Assembly: GCF_025639805.1 (NCBI RefSeq)
Contig: NZ_CP106735.1
Location: 1,614,001 to 1,678,000, forward strand
Reading direction: 5' to 3'
DNA length: 64,000 nt
DNA from: Reichenbachiella carrageenanivorans
Lineage (GTDB): Bacteria; Bacteroidota; Bacteroidia; Cytophagales; Cyclobacteriaceae
The first letter of the stretch is position 1, and every line of letters starts with the position of its first letter. A program made the translations under genes and the position numbers. The notes below the pieces were generated by a model. The model had not been told where the DNA came from, ran no database searches, and saw only the letters and a program-made list of their open reading frames with translations. Positions 60,103-64,000 of the stretch are shown here, one piece after another.

Positions 60103-62460
60103 GTGCGTTTCGATTGGGATGAATCAATGAGTGAGATAGCCATCAAGTCTAGTTTACTGAGTGTAGTCAAGTATCCGATTTTCAGAGTTGATAAATCTGG
60201 ACTGATACTGGAGTGTCATGTGCATCACAAGTTTGATGCAATACATTTTGCACATCGTTTGGAAGGGCGAAATATCAGTGAGTTTGATTATTTGCCCAAT
60301 GCCATAGATGTGGTGAGGTTTTGTTTGGGCAATCAAAAAACAGAAGTCACATACTTTTCTGTACCAGACAATGATGGCGCAGAGAAGTATTTTGAAGCCG
60401 AAATAGTACCTTCTGGTACGGATGAGGTGATTGCCGTGGTCAAAGAGATCACGCAGCGCAAGCGACAAGAAGCAGAGCTGATTCAATATTATAATCTGAT
60501 CCAAAATATCTATCAGGGGACTTCCTCTTCTACAGGTATCGCATTTATGGATCACCTCACGCGTCAATTTTGTAAAGCCTTTAATGGCGATTTTTCTTTT
60601 ATTGCTCTTTTTGATAACAAAAAGCTGAGTACGGTCTCCTATGCTACATTCAATCAAATACTTGACAATGAAACTTTTGAAGTAGAGGGATCGCCTTTTG
60701 AAAATCTACATCAAGACGACATCATTAGTATTTCGGCAGATTGTCTGTTGATTTATCCAGACTTTGCGCCATTTCAAAAGCATGAAATCCAAGGTTTGAT
60801 TGGGATTCCACTTTATTATCCTGATGAACCCAGTAAGCCTGCTGGCGTGATGTGCGTCATGTTTGAAAAATTTTACCATACATTTCAACACTATGAGAAG
60901 ATTTTGCAGATATTTTCGACCCGAGCAGCAGCGGAACTGGATCGGATCAGAAGAACGCAGCAGCTAGAAGCCAGTGAAGAAAAATTCAAAGCCTTGTATC
61001 ATAATACGCCAGCGTTGTTCAACTCTGTGGATCGCGAGGGCAAAATCACTGAAGCGGGTGATTTCTTTTTGGAAACGACTGGTTATACCCGTGATGAGGT
61101 AATAGGTAAGATGGCGTTTGACTTCCTTACATCAGAGTCTAAGGAATTTGGTATGACCAAGATTTTTCCTGAATATACCAAAACGGGGTATTGCAAAGAC
61201 GTGCCTTTTCAGTTTGTCAAAAAAAATGGAGAAGTGATGGATATCTTGTTCTCGTCCGTAATAGTCAAAGACGAAGAAGGGAATTTCCAAAAGTCCTTAA
61301 CTAGTCTTCAAGATGTCACAGAGATCAACAGGCGAAGAAGAGACATCATCAAGAGTGAGTCTCGTGTGTCGGAGGACGCTCAGCGTTTGCAGTCGCTATT
61401 TGATCATTCGCCTGTCGGTATTATCATTCATTCTAAGGGAATAATCAAAAAAGTGAATGTAGAAACGATACGCTTGACTAAGGCTAAATCTTCCAAAGAC
61501 ATTGTAGGCAAAAGTCCGATGGATTTTATTCACCCTGATTCTCAGGAAGTAGCCAGCCAGCGGATACACAACATCTACACCAAGAAAACAGCACATAAAA
61601 ATGAGCAAAAATTTATTTGTCTCGACGGGAGTGTGATATGGGTAGAGGCTATGGGTACTTTGATCTCTTATGAGGGAGAGCCTGCGGTGCAGATTGCTAT
61701 TTATGACATTACAGATAGAAAGCAGGCACAAGAGAAAATATTGGAAGACGAAAAGAAACTGAAGCAGCTCAATGATCACCTGACTAGACAAAACAATCAA
61801 CTGGAGGAATTTGCTCATATTGCCTCACACAATTTGCGTGCACCAATTACCAACATGATGTCTTTGATACAGATCAAGGAAAGTGCTCCAGACCCTGTGA
61901 CCGAATTGTTTGTTTGGGAAAATCTGAAAAAAGGAGTAGCCAATTTGGACGAAACCATTGTGGAACTCAACGAAGTAGTAAAAACTTCGTGGGAGCTGGA
62001 CAAACGAAAAAGAAAGGTGAAGCTATCTGTGGTGCTACAAAAGGTATTGAGCAGTATCAAAAATGAATTGACAGAAGCTGGAGGAGAGGTGATAAGTGAC
62101 TTTGCGGCGTTCGATGCTATGATTTATCCCAAGGTATATTTAGAAAGTATTTTGATCAACTTGATCACCAATGGATTAAAATATGCACGGGCTGATCGCC
62201 CGCCTGTGATCCAAGTGTATACGTGTATTCGAGATGGTGCTAAGTGTTTAGAAGTGAGAGACAATGGGCTGGGAATAGATGTTAATAAATTTGGGAATAA
62301 AATATTTGGGTTGAGAAAGACCTTCCATAATCATCCAGACGCTAGAGGTGTCGGGTTGTTTATTACGAAAGCGCAAGTAGAATCTATGGGAGGTACGATT
62401 AGAGTTGAGAGTGAAATAGGTAACGGATCGAATTTTATTATTAATTTTGGAGATGTGTAA
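60103..62460 (+). CDS. PAS/GAF sensor histidine kinase
   Basis: A 785-aa soluble-looking kinase with no membrane span. PAS 1 is at about 18-118, a GAF domain at about 135-285, PAS 2 at about 293-408, PAS 3 at about 426-540, a coiled linker, then HisKA with phosphorylated His576 (IASHNLRAPITN) and HATPase with Asn690 (LITNGLKYA), the G1 box DNGLGID and G2 GVGLFITK. The start is GTG (60103); an ATG 24 bp later gives a 777-aa form. It is followed by a response regulator 59 bp downstream, its likely partner. Signals are unknown, presumably intracellular. Confidence 0.92.
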   Translation: MRFDWDESMSEIAIKSSLLSVVKYPIFRVDKSGLILECHVHHKFDAIHFAHRLEGRNISEFDYLPNAIDVVRFCLGNQKTEVTYFSVPDNDGAEKYFEAEIVPSGTDEVIAVVKEITQRKRQEAELIQYYNLIQNIYQGTSSSTGIAFMDHLTRQFCKAFNGDFSFIALFDNKKLSTVSYATFNQILDNETFEVEGSPFENLHQDDIISISADCLLIYPDFAPFQKHEIQGLIGIPLYYPDEPSKPAGVMCVMFEKFYHTFQHYEKILQIFSTRAAAELDRIRRTQQLEASEEKFKALYHNTPALFNSVDREGKITEAGDFFLETTGYTRDEVIGKMAFDFLTSESKEFGMTKIFPEYTKTGYCKDVPFQFVKKNGEVMDILFSSVIVKDEEGNFQKSLTSLQDVTEINRRRRDIIKSESRVSEDAQRLQSLFDHSPVGIIIHSKGIIKKVNVETIRLTKAKSSKDIVGKSPMDFIHPDSQEVASQRIHNIYTKKTAHKNEQKFICLDGSVIWVEAMGTLISYEGEPAVQIAIYDITDRKQAQEKILEDEKKLKQLNDHLTRQNNQLEEFAHIASHNLRAPITNMMSLIQIKESAPDPVTELFVWENLKKGVANLDETIVELNEVVKTSWELDKRKRKVKLSVVLQKVLSSIKNELTEAGGEVISDFAAFDAMIYPKVYLESILINLITNGLKYARADRPPVIQVYTCIRDGAKCLEVRDNGLGIDVNKFGNKIFGLRKTFHNHPDARGVGLFITKAQVESMGGTIRVESEIGNGSNFIINFGDV

Positions 62461-62519
62461 ACCTATTGCACGTATTTAACCAGCTAAAAAGTAGCGCTTG
62501 ATTTTAGGAATTATAATAA

Positions 62520-62921
62520 ATGAGCGAAAAGAAAAAAATTGCAGTAATTGATGATGATGAAGTTTTCCAACTGATTATCAAGAAGCAAATCGAAATGAAA
62601 AATATCGAGTGCGATATCCTGAACTTTTATAATGGTCAGGAGGCGATTGATTTTTTCAAAAAACTCGAAACGGAGGGAGCTAATGGAAGTGTGCCAGATT
62701 TGGTCATGCTCGATGTGAATATGCCTGTTAAAGATGGTTGGGCCTTTTTGGAAGACTATGCGCACATCTCTGATTCGATCAAGAGTAAGATAAGCCTATA
62801 TATGGTGACCTCATCTGTTATCCAATCTGATATTGATAGAGCGGAGAATAATAACGATATTGTAGGCTTTGTAAGTAAGCCTCTGACCAATGAGCGTTTA
62901 GAAGAAATTTTCGCTGATTAA
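62520..62921 (+). CDS. Single-domain response regulator (Rcp1/CheY-like)
   Basis: A 133-aa receiver. VIDDDEVF gives the acidic pocket, LVMLDVNMP the phospho-acceptor Asp65, and VSKPLTNER the Lys. No output domain. It is the probable target of the upstream histidine kinase and resembles the regulator at 34735. Three bases separate it from the convergent nucleoid protein gene. Confidence 0.92.
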   Translation: MSEKKKIAVIDDDEVFQLIIKKQIEMKNIECDILNFYNGQEAIDFFKKLETEGANGSVPDLVMLDVNMPVKDGWAFLEDYAHISDSIKSKISLYMVTSSVIQSDIDRAENNNDIVGFVSKPLTNERLEEIFAD

Positions 62922-62925
62922 CCCC

Positions 62926-63954
62926 CTACTCTTCTCTCTCAAAATAGAGCGTGTAGAAGTTCTGTTTTCGATTTTCATCGAACCCCCTTTCTATATTTTG
63001 CCGATTGCCATGTACGTAGACATGGAAGTTTTTATCTAGCTTGATGATTGAGCGTATAAAACGTTTGGTGTTTTTGATTGCTGGCTTGGATATGTCGAAG
63101 TGCTCTAGGTTCAATTCGGGCTGTTCTACCTGTTTCTTTTCTTGAAAATTCTCGAAACGTTCGATTAATTCTGGTGCCTGTAGCACTGTCTCTTGATAGT
63201 CCGATTGATCAAATTGATCATTGGCTTTTATGTAATCTATAGACTCATTTACAAAGGCGATCTTTTCTGTTTTGGTTTGGCCTGCAAAGGCTTCTTGAGC
63301 AAACTCTTGAAGATTGTTGATGATGCCTTGGGTTTGAAAATACTCGTCGTTGAATGGCTCTAGACCTAGAAAGTCATTTTGCCAGTATTGGGCATTACCT
63401 GATTTGTTGGTCTTGTCTACGATCATGGCTTGATAGCCATTGGCTTGATCCGTGTTGAAAATAATAACGCCCTTGTCGAGTTTGTTGATGCTGATACCTT
63501 CTTCGGTACTGATGTCGAAGACACCAGAGTGCCCCATGATTTTGATGTATGTGTCTTTGTTTTCAACCTTGAATATTCCTACTGCGTCTGTCACTTCATC
63601 GCCAAGTACACAGTTTTCAAAGTAAGTCACCATTACATCACCATCTTTGATGTTTTGGTTTCGAGAATGTGCATAGAGATGTTTGGCGATTTCTATAGAC
63701 TTTTCATGTAGGTGATTGGGGGATTCAAAAATAGCTTTGACGAGACAAAAGACCTCGTTGTAGTCTAATGAGGTTTCGTGTGTGAACCTGAATCGTTCTT
63801 CTACTTTAAAGGCTTTGAAAAAGTATTTGACCAACAATTGATTCAAATCTCTATCTGCAATATTCAGCGCTTGTGCAGAGTTAATAAGGCCGTCATCTTC
63901 AGTGATTTTGTGGATGGCCAGTGATTTGAGTACAACTTCTGATGAAATCTCCAT
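62926..63954 (-). CDS. NdpA/37-kDa-like nucleoid-associated protein
   Basis: A 342-aa cytoplasmic protein of the NdpA (YejK) family. Signs are an N-terminal LAIHKI segment, DGDVMVTYFENC, GIFKVENKDTYIKI with KLDKGVIIFNTD, and FLGLEPFNDEYFQTQG, followed by a helical C-terminus with a basic end (VYVHGNRQNIERG). Family members associate with the nucleoid. It ends 4 bp from the response regulator stop. Its N-terminus and start at 63954 are complete. Confidence 0.82.
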   Translation of the reverse strand: MEISSEVVLKSLAIHKITEDDGLINSAQALNIADRDLNQLLVKYFFKAFKVEERFRFTHETSLDYNEVFCLVKAIFESPNHLHEKSIEIAKHLYAHSRNQNIKDGDVMVTYFENCVLGDEVTDAVGIFKVENKDTYIKIMGHSGVFDISTEEGISINKLDKGVIIFNTDQANGYQAMIVDKTNKSGNAQYWQNDFLGLEPFNDEYFQTQGIINNLQEFAQEAFAGQTKTEKIAFVNESIDYIKANDQFDQSDYQETVLQAPELIERFENFQEKKQVEQPELNLEHFDISKPAIKNTKRFIRSIIKLDKNFHVYVHGNRQNIERGFDENRKQNFYTLYFEREE

Positions 63955-64000
63955 AGGTAATAAATAGGTATGATATGCTAGCCAAAATACATGCTATTTC

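Noticed and set aside
1..64000. tRNA, rRNA, CRISPR and insertion sequence elements
   Set aside because: Gaps were read by eye; no clover-leaf with a CCA end, spaced repeats or transposase reading frame was seen. A tRNAscan or IS search would confirm.

Overview
This 64 kb window is a chromosomal core-gene segment of a member of the Bacteroidota. The best guess is a marine Cytophagales-type bacterium (Reichenbachiella or Flammeovirga relatives); that assignment is inferred from gene content and promoter style, not from a database match. The signs are: almost no Shine-Dalgarno sequences; repeated TTTG-N19-TAnnTTTG promoters of the Bacteroidota primary sigma factor; an AccD lacking zinc-ribbon cysteines; a ribosomal protein S16 with a long Ala/Glu tail; a DUF4270 lipoprotein beside a GT5-only synthase; and a GGGP-synthase-like gene. 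No rRNA, tRNA, CRISPR array, insertion sequence or prophage was found. Genes are densely packed, with several ATGA-type overlaps and several convergent pairs that overlap at their stop codons.

Region by region. 1-9 kb (minus strand): accD (cut by the window edge), a saccharopine/alanine dehydrogenase-like enzyme, AIM24-family protein, a small conserved protein, gltX, ridA, glmS, DUF4270 lipoprotein and a GT5 N-domain protein. The last three plus ridA look like one operon ending in a terminator at 4546-4564. 9-13 kb (plus): panC, a YbhN-like membrane protein, a YugP-type zinc peptidase and an acyl-CoA dehydrogenase, then an AraC-type regulator. 14-22 kb (minus): GGGP synthase-like protein, two small membrane proteins, M20 amidohydrolase, SPOR lipoprotein, secA, dapF. 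22-25 kb: a membrane protein of unknown function, then rpsP-rimM-trmD-rplS. 25.5-31.6 kb (plus): the complete 2-oxoglutarate dehydrogenase set sucA-sucB-lpdA, with the decayed remnant of a 23S rRNA intervening-sequence (four-helix-bundle) gene between sucB and lpdA.

31.6-41 kb: a membrane-bound class III cyclase, an ACC deaminase/D-cysteine desulfhydrase-like enzyme, a response regulator flanked by two TerB-like paralogues, rluD, an acyltransferase, prmC, ribD and a lone GH10 xylanase lipoprotein. 41-46 kb: nrdB-nrdA, then rplU-rpmA. 46-53 kb: a zinc-ribbon membrane protein, a TPR lipoprotein, a PaaE-like ferredoxin reductase, and the run PCD-rsmI-IMPase-Cys-rich 57-aa protein. 52-64 kb: a TRAP transporter lacking its binding protein, lolE-like permease, rbfA, a polytopic membrane protein, rpiB, tatC, glyA, a PAS/GAF histidine kinase with a linked response regulator, and an NdpA-like nucleoid protein.

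Most of the window is ordinary housekeeping DNA. The parts most worth a second look are the TerB/response-regulator module, the set of TAnnTTTG boxes placed 4-6 bp before ATG codons (predicted leaderless mRNAs), the degenerate pseudogene inside the sucAB-lpd operon, the archaeal-type lipid enzyme, the class III cyclase with atypical substrate residues, and the synthase that has lost its nucleotide-sugar motif.
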